Shown here in pieces: positions 44,668 to 52,899 of a stretch of DNA of 64,000 nt. Made by a program: the position numbers and the translations under genes. The DNA comes from Oxalicibacterium solurbis (lineage in GTDB: Bacteria; Pseudomonadota; Gammaproteobacteria; Burkholderiales; Burkholderiaceae_D): NCBI RefSeq assembly GCF_014635845.1, contig NZ_BMDP01000001.1, positions 1 to 64,000 of the forward strand, given 5' to 3'. Position 1 is the stretch's first letter, and the number at the start of each line of letters is the position of its first letter. The notes under the pieces were generated by a model that did no database searches, was not told the origin of the DNA, and saw nothing but the letters and a program-made list of their open reading frames with translations.

Positions 44668-47171
44668 ACCCAGTAATCGCGTTCGGTCCGCACATGCCGG
44701 CGCAGGAAGGCACGCAATGCGGCGGAAGCGGTATCGATGGTCGCGTCGTCCTGCTGCGGCGAACGCAGAGCATGCAGCCAGCCATGCAGCCGCGATTCGA
44801 AATCGCACAGTTGCACATGGTCGAGCCAGTAGAACTCCGGCAGCAGGTGCGCCGGCGCGTTCATGCAGACGGTTTCCTCGGCCAGCTTGCGGAACTCACT
44901 GTCATGGAAGCGCGCAGTCCAGCCGGGGAACACGACGCTGATGCGATGCGTGAAGAAATCGCTGTCAGCTTCGGACAGGGATGCGTCGGCAGGTGCACCG
45001 CGCGGCCGCAGCAGAACGTGCTCCACGATATGCAATCCTTCGCTGGCGGCGTTCAGCGCGGTCAGTTCGCGGCTCATCTGCCAGGCGCAGCGTTTGGCTT
45101 TTTCGTAATCCGGCGCGGTTGCCAGCAGCCACGGCCTGGCGTCCCGGTGCGGCTTGAAGCAGACGGCGATGCGCTGCCCCTCCTCTGGAATCAGCACGTA
45201 ATTGCCGGTATCGATGCCGTGGCGAAAAACCGATTCGCCGAGCACGATGCCGTTGAATAGTGACGATGTCTCCTCGTTTTCCGCGAACGACGGATCGATG
45301 CGCGGAACCGGCCGCGCATCGCGGCTTTCGTTCAGCTGTTTGGTCGAGCGGTCGAACACCTTGTCCGGCAGCAGGCGCAGATTGCGCTGCTGCAGCACCT
45401 GGCCGAGCCGGCGGAAACGGCCGACTTCCTCGATGCCGAGCAGCACGCCAACCTTGCGCTGCAGGCCGGCGATGTTGTCGGACTCCCATGCGGGGCGCAG
45501 ATAGTCGAAGCCGGTCGCACGGCGCGCGCTGATATCGACGATGTTCTTCAGGAAGGCGAGTTTCTTTTCTGCCAGCCACCACGGCCGTTGCGCCTCGCTT
45601 TCATAGCTGAAGCGGTTCAGCGATTTCTGTGTGAACTGTTCGCCGTAGATCGCCAGCATGTAATCCAGCGCGCGACTGCGGCGGTCGGCCGCATTGTCAT
45701 GCTGGCGGCGCACGGCGGCCAGCGCTTCCGTGGTATGCGCACGATCCTGCGCATACAGCGCTTCGATGCCGGACAGGCTGTCGTTGCCGATGTATTGCGT
45801 GAAGTACGATTGCCGCATGCCGTCTTCGATCGAGAACATACGGCGCATTTCCTGCAGGTTCTGCAGGTAGTCGGCCATCAGCTGTTCCGGCAGATACAGA
45901 TAGGCTTTCAGCTGCGCGGCTTCGGCCTTGCGCCTTGCGGGAGCGGAATCCGGCACGCCGTGGCGATTGATGCCGTAGATCGCCGGGAAGTGATGCTGGA
46001 CCGAATAATAGTCGGCCAGATCGCGCCGCTGCCCTTCCGGCACAGGGATGAATTGCGAAAAGGTCTGTCGGCTGTTGCGGAAGGCGCGGAAGCCGAACTG
46101 CAGCTGCACCAGTTCGTCCCTGGCTTCGCTCAGCAGATCGGTCCGGCGTTCCTTGCGCAGCCGGCGAGCTTCGTCGTCTTCCGGCGCCAGCGCGGCACCG
46201 GCATTGCGGCCGAATACCAGATGCAGCAGATCCTGATCCGCATTGGCGGGAAACTGCAGGCGTGGACAGACGGAGGCGGACGGATCGAAGGACAGCGATT
46301 CCGCCGGCTGCCCCTGCGCATCGACCAGTCCGAGTTCATGCACTTGCCGCACACCGTCGATCTGCTGGATCAGGCCGATCAGATCGACCAGCGTCACCGT
46401 CCGCTGCGCGGACGAAATGCGCTCGTCGTCGATATGGCCGTGGCGCGTCAGCGGACCGAGAAACAGTTTGTCCAGATCGACGCCGGCGGCGAACACGTCT
46501 TCGTAACGATGCACGTAGAAACCGGACGAGATGCAGCGTTCGCAGGCGAAGAAGATACGCGCATAGACTTCGGCCGGATTGCAGAAGCCTTCGAGTTCGA
46601 TTTCGCCGGTCAGGAAATACGGCGCAGTATCGACGATGACGACGTCTTCCAGATCCTCGCCGAGGTTGCGGTGTGCAGAATAAGTTGCACGGATGCGCTG
46701 CCGCACTGCTTCGCGCTGGGCGTCGGAGGCTGGTTGCGTGAACGTTTCGTCCAGCAGCACGCGTAGCGTATACAGCCCGCGCGGACGTTTGCCGTCGGCC
46801 GGCAAGCGTTCCAGCCACAAATCGTCGATCTGCGGTACCGCGTCGTAGATGATCTTGCGGTAGTCGTTTTCGGTGATCGGCTGCACCGGCAGGATGTCTT
46901 CCGGCATGTACAGCCCCTGCGCCGCGTAATCGATGCGGCCGTCCGGCCCGGTCAGGTAGTCCTGCGGCTCGAAGCCGGAGCGATAGGCCAGATCGGTCAG
47001 GCCGTAGCACAGCTGTTCGAGGATGGTGACGCCGGGATCGTGCAGGTTGTAGTCGGTCCAGGTTTCGCCGCACAGCTGCTGCAGTAGTGCAATGCCGGTC
47101 GCGCGCAACGCATCGAAATCCAGTCCGTCGGAATCGGGCTGGCGTCGGGCGATGGTGCCGGCGTTCGTCAT
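44664..47171 (-). CDS. eCIS baseplate J-like protein 2 (Afp12-like)
   Basis: An 835-residue baseplate wedge protein. The N-terminal signature TDYNLHDPGVTILEQLCYGL, followed by LAYRSGF, is characteristic of Afp12-type proteins in CIS loci, and length fits (700-1000). In Afp/PVC this protein pairs with Afp11 to form the baseplate wedges around the spike. The chosen ATG at 47171 removes a 13-residue non-conserved leader. The stop overlaps the tape measure start by four bases, and the small gene at 47188 ends 16 bp upstream. No enzymatic motif is seen. Confidence 0.88.
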   Translation of the reverse strand: MTNAGTIARRQPDSDGLDFDALRATGIALLQQLCGETWTDYNLHDPGVTILEQLCYGLTDLAYRSGFEPQDYLTGPDGRIDYAAQGLYMPEDILPVQPITENDYRKIIYDAVPQIDDLWLERLPADGKRPRGLYTLRVLLDETFTQPASDAQREAVRQRIRATYSAHRNLGEDLEDVVIVDTAPYFLTGEIELEGFCNPAEVYARIFFACERCISSGFYVHRYEDVFAAGVDLDKLFLGPLTRHGHIDDERISSAQRTVTLVDLIGLIQQIDGVRQVHELGLVDAQGQPAESLSFDPSASVCPRLQFPANADQDLLHLVFGRNAGAALAPEDDEARRLRKERRTDLLSEARDELVQLQFGFRAFRNSRQTFSQFIPVPEGQRRDLADYYSVQHHFPAIYGINRHGVPDSAPARRKAEAAQLKAYLYLPEQLMADYLQNLQEMRRMFSIEDGMRQSYFTQYIGNDSLSGIEALYAQDRAHTTEALAAVRRQHDNAADRRSRALDYMLAIYGEQFTQKSLNRFSYESEAQRPWWLAEKKLAFLKNIVDISARRATGFDYLRPAWESDNIAGLQRKVGVLLGIEEVGRFRRLGQVLQQRNLRLLPDKVFDRSTKQLNESRDARPVPRIDPSFAENEETSSLFNGIVLGESVFRHGIDTGNYVLIPEEGQRIAVCFKPHRDARPWLLATAPDYEKAKRCAWQMSRELTALNAASEGLHIVEHVLLRPRGAPADASLSEADSDFFTHRISVVFPGWTARFHDSEFRKLAEETVCMNAPAHLLPEFYWLDHVQLCDFESRLHGWLHALRSPQQDDATIDTASAALRAFLRRHVRTERDYWV

Positions 47172-47187
47172 GCGTGCTCGAGACGAA

Positions 47188-47478
47188 TCAGTCCGCCGCG
47201 CAAGCGGCATCCTGCTGCTGCCGGATCTGCGCGTTCAGGTCCGCGATCAATCCGCAGACGCGATCGAAGGGCAATGCGCCGAGCGCACGCACGGCCAGCG
47301 CCAGTTCGGCGGCGTTCATCGTGTAGTCGCGCCGACCGCCATCGCCACCGGCAAAGCCGTTGGCCTGCCGGTTCAGGCTGGCAACCAGCGCGAACACGTC
47401 CTTGAACGGCCGCTCGGCCAGCGCCTGCACGATCAGGCTGCCCTCGTCCGCCGTCAGCGCGACGGCATAGGTTTTCAT
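47188..47478 (-). CDS. small protein of the eCIS operon
   Basis: A 96-residue soluble protein without signal or membrane segment. It contains two similar helical motifs, ALTADEGSLIVQALAERPFKDVFALVASLNRQ and LAVRALGALPFDRVCGLIADLNAQ (each reads A-L-x-x-x-P-F-x-x-V-x-x-L-I/V-x-x-L-N), so it may be a duplicated helical hairpin. The ATG overlaps the upstream stop (ATGA at 47475-47478). I do not recognise the family. It may be a chaperone or fibre accessory, given its place after the putative fibre. Confidence 0.7.
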   Translation of the reverse strand: MKTYAVALTADEGSLIVQALAERPFKDVFALVASLNRQANGFAGGDGGRRDYTMNAAELALAVRALGALPFDRVCGLIADLNAQIRQQQDAACAAD

Positions 47479-48272
47479 CGGCCTCCCTTCTGGCCGGGCT
47501 TGAGCAGGCAATCGTCCATGAAGGGATCGGGCCACAGGCCGGTCAGGTAATACTTGATCCAGACGCCTTCGCCATAGCCGCAGCCGACGCGCATCTGCAG
47601 CTTGTATTCGTTGTTCGGCCCGGCTTCCTGCCAGCGCAGTTCGATGCGGCAGCAGCGCGAGCTGAAGTGCGCCTGGTGGTAGGTAATGTGCCCCTTGCCG
47701 TTGAAGGCATTGACGGCGAACGCATGCATCAGCGCGTAGCGGCCGCTGCCGCGCTTGCCGACGCCGGCCATGATCTCGAATGCCTGGCAGCCTTCGAGCA
47801 CGCCGGTGATGTCGTGCCATTCGCTGTCGGCCGGCACCGGCAGTTCACCCTTGCGGCCGATGCGCCCCCACGAGGCGACGGTGCCGGCGACGTCCAGCGC
47901 ATGCTCGGGCTTTTCCTTGTTGAGACCGAGCCCGAAGCGCGGCGGCCGGTCGGTCGGTGCGCCGTCTTCGTCCGGCATGCGGCGCAGCGCGAAAGCCGGC
48001 GCGCCCTGCTTGTCGGTGATCAGCAGATTGCGTTCGGCGGACGGATCAAGCTGGATGGACCATAGCGGGCTTTGCACGTCGATGTCGTGATAGAAGCTGA
48101 GCAGCCGGCCGCCGCCCAGCTGCGTGACCTTGAAGCCGTCGGCGCGCGTCTTCTCGAAACCATCGTCGAGCATGTTCAGCGTCGAATCGATCAGGTCGGC
48201 GAAGCCGGCCGCATCCGGCATTCGGCCTTCGATGAACTTGTCCTTCAGCGTTTTCCTGTTCTGCTGGCCCAT
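47475..48272 (-). CDS. putative eCIS tail fibre/adhesin
   Basis: A 265-residue protein. The N-terminal part (RKTLKDKFIEGRMPDAAGF and LIDSTLNMLDDGFEKT) looks like the attachment segment of baseplate-bound fibres. The middle carries GLGLNKEKPEHALDVAGTVASWG, a pattern shared with phage fibre heads. The C-terminal half (DITGVLEGCQAFEIMAGVG, YALMHAFAVNAFNGKGHITYH) is a beta-rich region I recall from proteins in CIS loci of other bacteria, but cannot name. It sits between the two J-like proteins, where Afp13-type fibres may occur. It starts two bases after the upstream stop. Receptor specificity is unknown. Confidence 0.6.
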   Translation of the reverse strand: MGQQNRKTLKDKFIEGRMPDAAGFADLIDSTLNMLDDGFEKTRADGFKVTQLGGGRLLSFYHDIDVQSPLWSIQLDPSAERNLLITDKQGAPAFALRRMPDEDGAPTDRPPRFGLGLNKEKPEHALDVAGTVASWGRIGRKGELPVPADSEWHDITGVLEGCQAFEIMAGVGKRGSGRYALMHAFAVNAFNGKGHITYHQAHFSSRCCRIELRWQEAGPNNEYKLQMRVGCGYGEGVWIKYYLTGLWPDPFMDDCLLKPGQKGGR

Positions 48273-48274
48273 CG

Positions 48275-51200
48275 CTATTCTTCCGTTCCAATGATGAATG
48301 TGGTGCCGACTTCCAGCGCCGCGAGACCGGCCGCCTTCGGATCGCGCGGCAACAGATCGTCGCCGATCGCGATCGCGTGGCGCTGCAGCGGCACTGCGAT
48401 GCTCCACGGGTAATCGGGCGCGATGTCCCGGTTACGGCGCGCGCCGCCGGCCTTGTGCGCGGCGGTATCCAGCAGGCCGTAACGTTCGCCGCCATCCGGC
48501 GAGATGCGCAGCATCGAAAAGCCGGTGACGAATTCGACGTAATCCAGCCCGAGAATGAAGGCTTCGACGTCATGCTGGCGCACGCGCCAGCCGAAGTGCA
48601 CCGAATACCCGCCGCCGCCCCATGGCGACAGAAAGCGCGAAATGTCGCGGTTCAGCTGCTTGACGTAATAGCCGCCGCCGAAGCCTTTCTTGAACTTGAC
48701 GGTGCAGCGCACCTGCAGGTGTTCATAGACCGGATTGCGCACGTCGATCTGCGCCCATGGCGACGCGAGGCCGGCGACGTACTGCCGCACCTCGCCGATC
48801 AGGTGGCCGTCCAGCGTCGGCATGTGGCCGCTGCCGATGTCGGCCGGCAGCTGCGGCAGCGCGACGATCAGCACGTGGCCGGGCGCGATCCAGCGCTGCG
48901 GATCCGCATCCATCCGCATGTTCGCGAAACACTTGACCTTGTAGATCTCGGGGAATTTTTCGAGGATCAGCGTCTGGTAATCGTACGGCGAGACGGCGCG
49001 GTTCTTGTGGCGCAGGCGGCCGCTGATGCGCGTGCGCAGCTGTTCGCGCGTTTCCGCCGGTGCGCCGCCGAACGAGGCGACCGGCTGCACGATCCTGCCA
49101 AGGCCGGCAATGGTCTTGCGGCTGCGCTGGATCGCGCCGACCGGCAGCGGCGCATCGGAGGTCGAATAGCCATTGCCGCCGCCGTCTGAATCGCTGCCGC
49201 GCACACGGCTGACCTGCAGCCCGTTCGTATAGACCGCATACAGACTGCAGACCTTGTTCAGATCGTATTCGGCCGACAGCCTCAGCCAGTACAGGCCGCG
49301 CGGCATCACGGTGCCATCGTTGTCGATGTCCGGCGGCAGTTCGAGCGAGACGATGCCGGACACCATGAAGCCGTGCGTCGTATCGGACACCACGCGATTG
49401 CCGAATGGAATCCAGTGGTTGCCGGACAGGTAGGCCCAGTGCAGCGACGGTCCGGCCGGATTATCGCAAGGCAGCGAATCCGGATGCAGATGAAACAGCA
49501 GGCTCACGATCTGGCCGTCGGCGGTGCCGGACAGTCCGATGTACAGATTGCCGGAATCGTCGAAGTGCGGCAGCAGCGTCGCATGGCCGCGCCGCATGCC
49601 GGCCAGGCTTTCCCAGCCGAGCGGATGCAGGTGGAACATGCGGTCGCCCGTCACGTCGCGCCCGTTCGTGTGCGCCAGATCGAGATGCGCGAACGCCGTG
49701 TAGCTGAACGAAATCGCGTTGATCAATGGCGTGTACGGCGGATTGGGCAGCGGCTCGTGGCGCTTCAGTTTCTTCTCGACGGCGTTGCGCCCCAGCGCTT
49801 CGGCCAGCGCGACCGGATATTCCTTATGGCCGAATGCAAACTCCGGGCTGTTCAGCGTCAGCTTGAAGAAACCGTTTTTCGCCAGCGGACCGTAGGCGAA
49901 TGCGGCATCGGGCGGCACCTGGTCGGCCGGCCGCGCATGGTGGATCACCTGCGCGAACGACAGCGTACGCTGCGTGCGGATCGCTTCCAGATCGCGCTCG
50001 TCGTCCCAGCGGTCGAACAGCACGACGTCCGGCTGCCTGCGGATATCGGCCGGCAGCCATTTGCCGTCGGCCAGCACGCTGGCTGCGGCCGTCACCGCCG
50101 CGCCTTCCCTGTAGCCGTAGCCGGCATACCAGTCGCGAAATCCGCCGTGACCGGTCGGCAACCCGCCCCATTCGACCTCGATCTCGAAACTGCCGAGCCG
50201 CTTGCCGGCGGTTTCCGCGCTGCCGACGATGAAATACGAACCCAATGCCGGAATCGGACCGAACGGCTGGAACGGCGCTGCCGGTGACAGCTGGCCGACA
50301 TTGTTGAACAACGCCAGTTGCTTGCAGCCTTCGGCACCGACGTCGATCGCGATCTTGCGCAGCGGCAGGCGATCCAGCACGCCGTACGGATACATGTAGT
50401 CGGCGTGCAGTTGGAAGCGCACCATCGGCAGCGCGGTTTCGTAGCGTTCGCCGTGCACGGCCGGCACGTAGGGTGTGACCGCCGGCGCGTCGGCTGCCAG
50501 TTCGAAATCGATCACCAGGGTATGCGGCGCGCAGCGAATATCGAAATTGCGATCGACGCCCTGGCACAGCGGAATGTATTCGGTGACGGCATGCCAGCCC
50601 TGCTCGCAGGTGACGGCGACCGTGAACATGCGGCGGAACACACGGAAGAACGCATCCTCGATCGACACCTGCCGCTGTTCTGCATCCTGCTGTCTGCCAT
50701 TGATCGCTTCGGCCAGTGTCGCCACGCGTTGCGCGAACAGGTCTTCGCCGTTCGCGCCTTCCTCGAAGGACAGCGTGATGCGAATGCGGCGCTTGCCCTC
50801 GCGCAGCAGAAGCACCCGGCTGGCGATCGCGAAGCCCAGCCGCGCTTCCGGCAGGAACATCGCATCGCGCGCGGCTTTCGGCGCTCCCAGCAGCGGCTGC
50901 GGAAACAGCTTTTCCGGATCGGTGACGACTTCCGCAGGCACGTCGATGCTGTTCAGATAGCAGCCGGTGGCGTATTGCCGCTCCCTGTCGTCGTCTGCCG
51001 GTTCCTGCAGCGCATTCTCCGGTGCGCTGTTCGCATCGCGGTCGAAGTACAGCGTGTGCAGCGCTTTCACCTGCAGATCGCCGACCAGCAGCGGCGATTC
51101 GCTGGCGAAGACGATCTCGCGCTTGGTTGCATCCGGCCCCGCGCTGAACTCGGTGCCGGGCGCAATCGGGATGTCGCGCCCCGGCAGGCTGGGCTGCAGC

Positions 51201-52126
51201 ACCAGGCAGGCCTTGTCGGCGCGCGCCGGCCGCGGCTTCGCCAGCAGCACCTTGTCGTAGTAGAAATCCAGATGCCGATGCGTGAAGCGGTTCAGGCGTT
51301 CCTGCAAATGCGGATACAGTTGCGCAAAGGCGATCAGCATGCCGATCGATGGGTCGTGCCGCCGGTTGGCCAGCGATGCCGGCAGCAGACGCGCCGCGCC
51401 CTTCTGCAGCATGTCGATCGCTTTCAGGAAGGCATAGAAGTTGGTGCGGAACGAAAAGGCCATGCGGGCTTCGCCGCCCGTGCCATTTTTTCCGTTCGCC
51501 ACGCTGTCGCCACGCATGGCCGGATCGAACGCCATCATGGCCGGTTCGGCTTCCTGCGTTTGCGCTGCAGAGACATCGGCATCGGCCTCGCCGCATGCCT
51601 GCTGCAGCCGCTCGAACTCGCCCTGCAGCCGGCTCGCCATGCTGGACAGCAGGCCGTAGAGATCGCGTCCGGCCGGTGTCTGCGACGAGCGCAGCGCGGT
51701 GAACCAGCGATCGATCAGCGCGGCGAGCCTGTAGGCCGGCAGTTCGTCGAGTGCGACGTCGCGTGTCAGCCGGCGCGGATCGCTGCCGGTATCGCTCCAC
51801 ATCTGCTCGAAGGCGGCCGCGTAACCGTCCAGATCAATGGACAGGATGTCGGCGATGATCATCGTCTCGTCGGCGGAGAAATACGCTTCCCAGGTACCGT
51901 CGTCCCGGTTGCGTTCGTCGCGAAAGCGCACACCGGCCGCATAGCGGCTCATCATCGCCAGCAGATCGGTCAGCTTGGTCTCATCGACGTTGAAATAGCC
52001 GTCGCGCAGCGCCGGCTGTGCGCGCTGCTGCTGGCTGATGCCATCGCTGACGATGGGCCGCCTGATCGTGCCGGTGCGGCGTGACGAGCGGCTTGAGGCG
52101 TGGCGGGATACGGGATGCGCAGTCAT
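48275..52126 (-). CDS. eCIS baseplate J-like protein 1 (Afp11-like)
   Basis: A very large (1283-residue) baseplate protein. The middle and C-terminal parts show the Baseplate_J pattern (PAETREQLRTRISGRLRHKN, then RAVSPYDYQTLILEKFPEI, a hallmark of putative baseplate assembly proteins) and the end has the wedge domain VKFKKGFGGGYYVKQLNRD. The N-terminus contains a Ser/Arg-rich leader then TKLTDLLAMMSRYAAGVRF. The ATG at 52126 is preferred; a GTG at 52135 directly follows the gp25 stop and would add three residues. Afp11 proteins contact sheath and spike in the baseplate. Confidence 0.88.
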   Translation of the reverse strand: MTAHPVSRHASSRSSRRTGTIRRPIVSDGISQQQRAQPALRDGYFNVDETKLTDLLAMMSRYAAGVRFRDERNRDDGTWEAYFSADETMIIADILSIDLDGYAAAFEQMWSDTGSDPRRLTRDVALDELPAYRLAALIDRWFTALRSSQTPAGRDLYGLLSSMASRLQGEFERLQQACGEADADVSAAQTQEAEPAMMAFDPAMRGDSVANGKNGTGGEARMAFSFRTNFYAFLKAIDMLQKGAARLLPASLANRRHDPSIGMLIAFAQLYPHLQERLNRFTHRHLDFYYDKVLLAKPRPARADKACLVLQPSLPGRDIPIAPGTEFSAGPDATKREIVFASESPLLVGDLQVKALHTLYFDRDANSAPENALQEPADDDRERQYATGCYLNSIDVPAEVVTDPEKLFPQPLLGAPKAARDAMFLPEARLGFAIASRVLLLREGKRRIRITLSFEEGANGEDLFAQRVATLAEAINGRQQDAEQRQVSIEDAFFRVFRRMFTVAVTCEQGWHAVTEYIPLCQGVDRNFDIRCAPHTLVIDFELAADAPAVTPYVPAVHGERYETALPMVRFQLHADYMYPYGVLDRLPLRKIAIDVGAEGCKQLALFNNVGQLSPAAPFQPFGPIPALGSYFIVGSAETAGKRLGSFEIEVEWGGLPTGHGGFRDWYAGYGYREGAAVTAAASVLADGKWLPADIRRQPDVVLFDRWDDERDLEAIRTQRTLSFAQVIHHARPADQVPPDAAFAYGPLAKNGFFKLTLNSPEFAFGHKEYPVALAEALGRNAVEKKLKRHEPLPNPPYTPLINAISFSYTAFAHLDLAHTNGRDVTGDRMFHLHPLGWESLAGMRRGHATLLPHFDDSGNLYIGLSGTADGQIVSLLFHLHPDSLPCDNPAGPSLHWAYLSGNHWIPFGNRVVSDTTHGFMVSGIVSLELPPDIDNDGTVMPRGLYWLRLSAEYDLNKVCSLYAVYTNGLQVSRVRGSDSDGGGNGYSTSDAPLPVGAIQRSRKTIAGLGRIVQPVASFGGAPAETREQLRTRISGRLRHKNRAVSPYDYQTLILEKFPEIYKVKCFANMRMDADPQRWIAPGHVLIVALPQLPADIGSGHMPTLDGHLIGEVRQYVAGLASPWAQIDVRNPVYEHLQVRCTVKFKKGFGGGYYVKQLNRDISRFLSPWGGGGYSVHFGWRVRQHDVEAFILGLDYVEFVTGFSMLRISPDGGERYGLLDTAAHKAGGARRNRDIAPDYPWSIAVPLQRHAIAIGDDLLPRDPKAAGLAALEVGTTFIIGTEE

Positions 52127-52135
52127 GGGCGGCAC

Positions 52136-52567
52136 TCAACTCCGGACATGCGTGCCCTCCATGAAATAGAAGGGATAGACGATGTTGCTGCGCGTATTGG
52201 TCGAACGCACGCGATAGACGATGTCGATCGTCAGCAGCCCTTCCTCGATGCGGTCGTCGGCGATGTCGATGCGCTCGACGGTGATGCGCGGTTCGAAGAA
52301 CAGAATCGCGCGCTCGATCAGGTCGCGAATTTCGGTCAGCGTGCTTTCGGTGACGTTGTCGAACACCAGCGTCTTCAGGCCGCAGCCGTAGGCCGGCTGC
52401 ATCACGCGCTCGCCCGGTGCGGTGGACATCAGGATCAGCAGGCTTTCGCGAATGTCGTCCTCGCCCGACACCGTATCCAGCGCACCGCCGCCGTCGCGTC
52501 CGGTGTGCTTGTGGAAGCGCGGCGGGAAGCTCCAGCCGGTACCGAGGAAGGATTGATCGACTGCCAT
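52136..52567 (-). CDS. eCIS gp25-like baseplate protein (Afp9-like)
   Basis: A 143-residue protein with the gp25/W family pattern: LGTGWSFPPRF at the start, then EDDIRESLLILMSTAPGERV and QPAYGCGLKTLVFDN, the typical EPR-like region where the phage T4 gp25 motif lies. Gp25 homologues initiate sheath assembly on the baseplate in phages, T6SS and eCIS. The gene sits between PAAR (upstream, 12 bp) and J-like protein 1 (downstream). Size is normal. Confidence 0.92.
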   Translation of the reverse strand: MAVDQSFLGTGWSFPPRFHKHTGRDGGGALDTVSGEDDIRESLLILMSTAPGERVMQPAYGCGLKTLVFDNVTESTLTEIRDLIERAILFFEPRITVERIDIADDRIEEGLLTIDIVYRVRSTNTRSNIVYPFYFMEGTHVRS

Positions 52568-52579
52568 CGTCCGCTTCCC

Positions 52580-52882
52580 TCAACCGCCGATCATCACGGT
52601 CGGATAACCGATGGCGATGTTGCCGCCATGCGCCGTCGTGTCGCCCATGCGTGCGGCCGGCTTGCCGCCGATCATCACGGTGGCCGAACCCTTGACGATG
52701 CTGTCCGGCGGGCCGACGCAGACGCAGCTGTCGCCGACCACGGCGGCCGGCAGATTGCCGATCAGCACCTGCGGCACGCAAGGACCGATGATCGGCCCGC
52801 CGACGTGCGGAATCGGTGCCGGAAATGCAGGCGTCTGCATCGGGCAGACATGCATGTCGGTAATGCGGGCGGCGGGCGGCAT
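52580..52882 (-). CDS. PAAR-domain spike tip (Afp10-like)
   Basis: A 100-residue PAAR-repeat protein that caps the central spike. It shows the PAAR signatures PAARITDMHVCP at the N-terminus, then VLIGNLPAAVVGDSCVC and KPAARMGDTTAHGG, with histidine and cysteine residues likely to hold a metal at the tip. No effector domain is fused to it. The gene lies between the VgrG-like spike and gp25-like genes, the usual order in Afp-type loci. Confidence 0.92.
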   Translation of the reverse strand: MPPAARITDMHVCPMQTPAFPAPIPHVGGPIIGPCVPQVLIGNLPAAVVGDSCVCVGPPDSIVKGSATVMIGGKPAARMGDTTAHGGNIAIGYPTVMIGG

Positions 52883-52899
52883 CGTTTTCTCTCCTGCGC

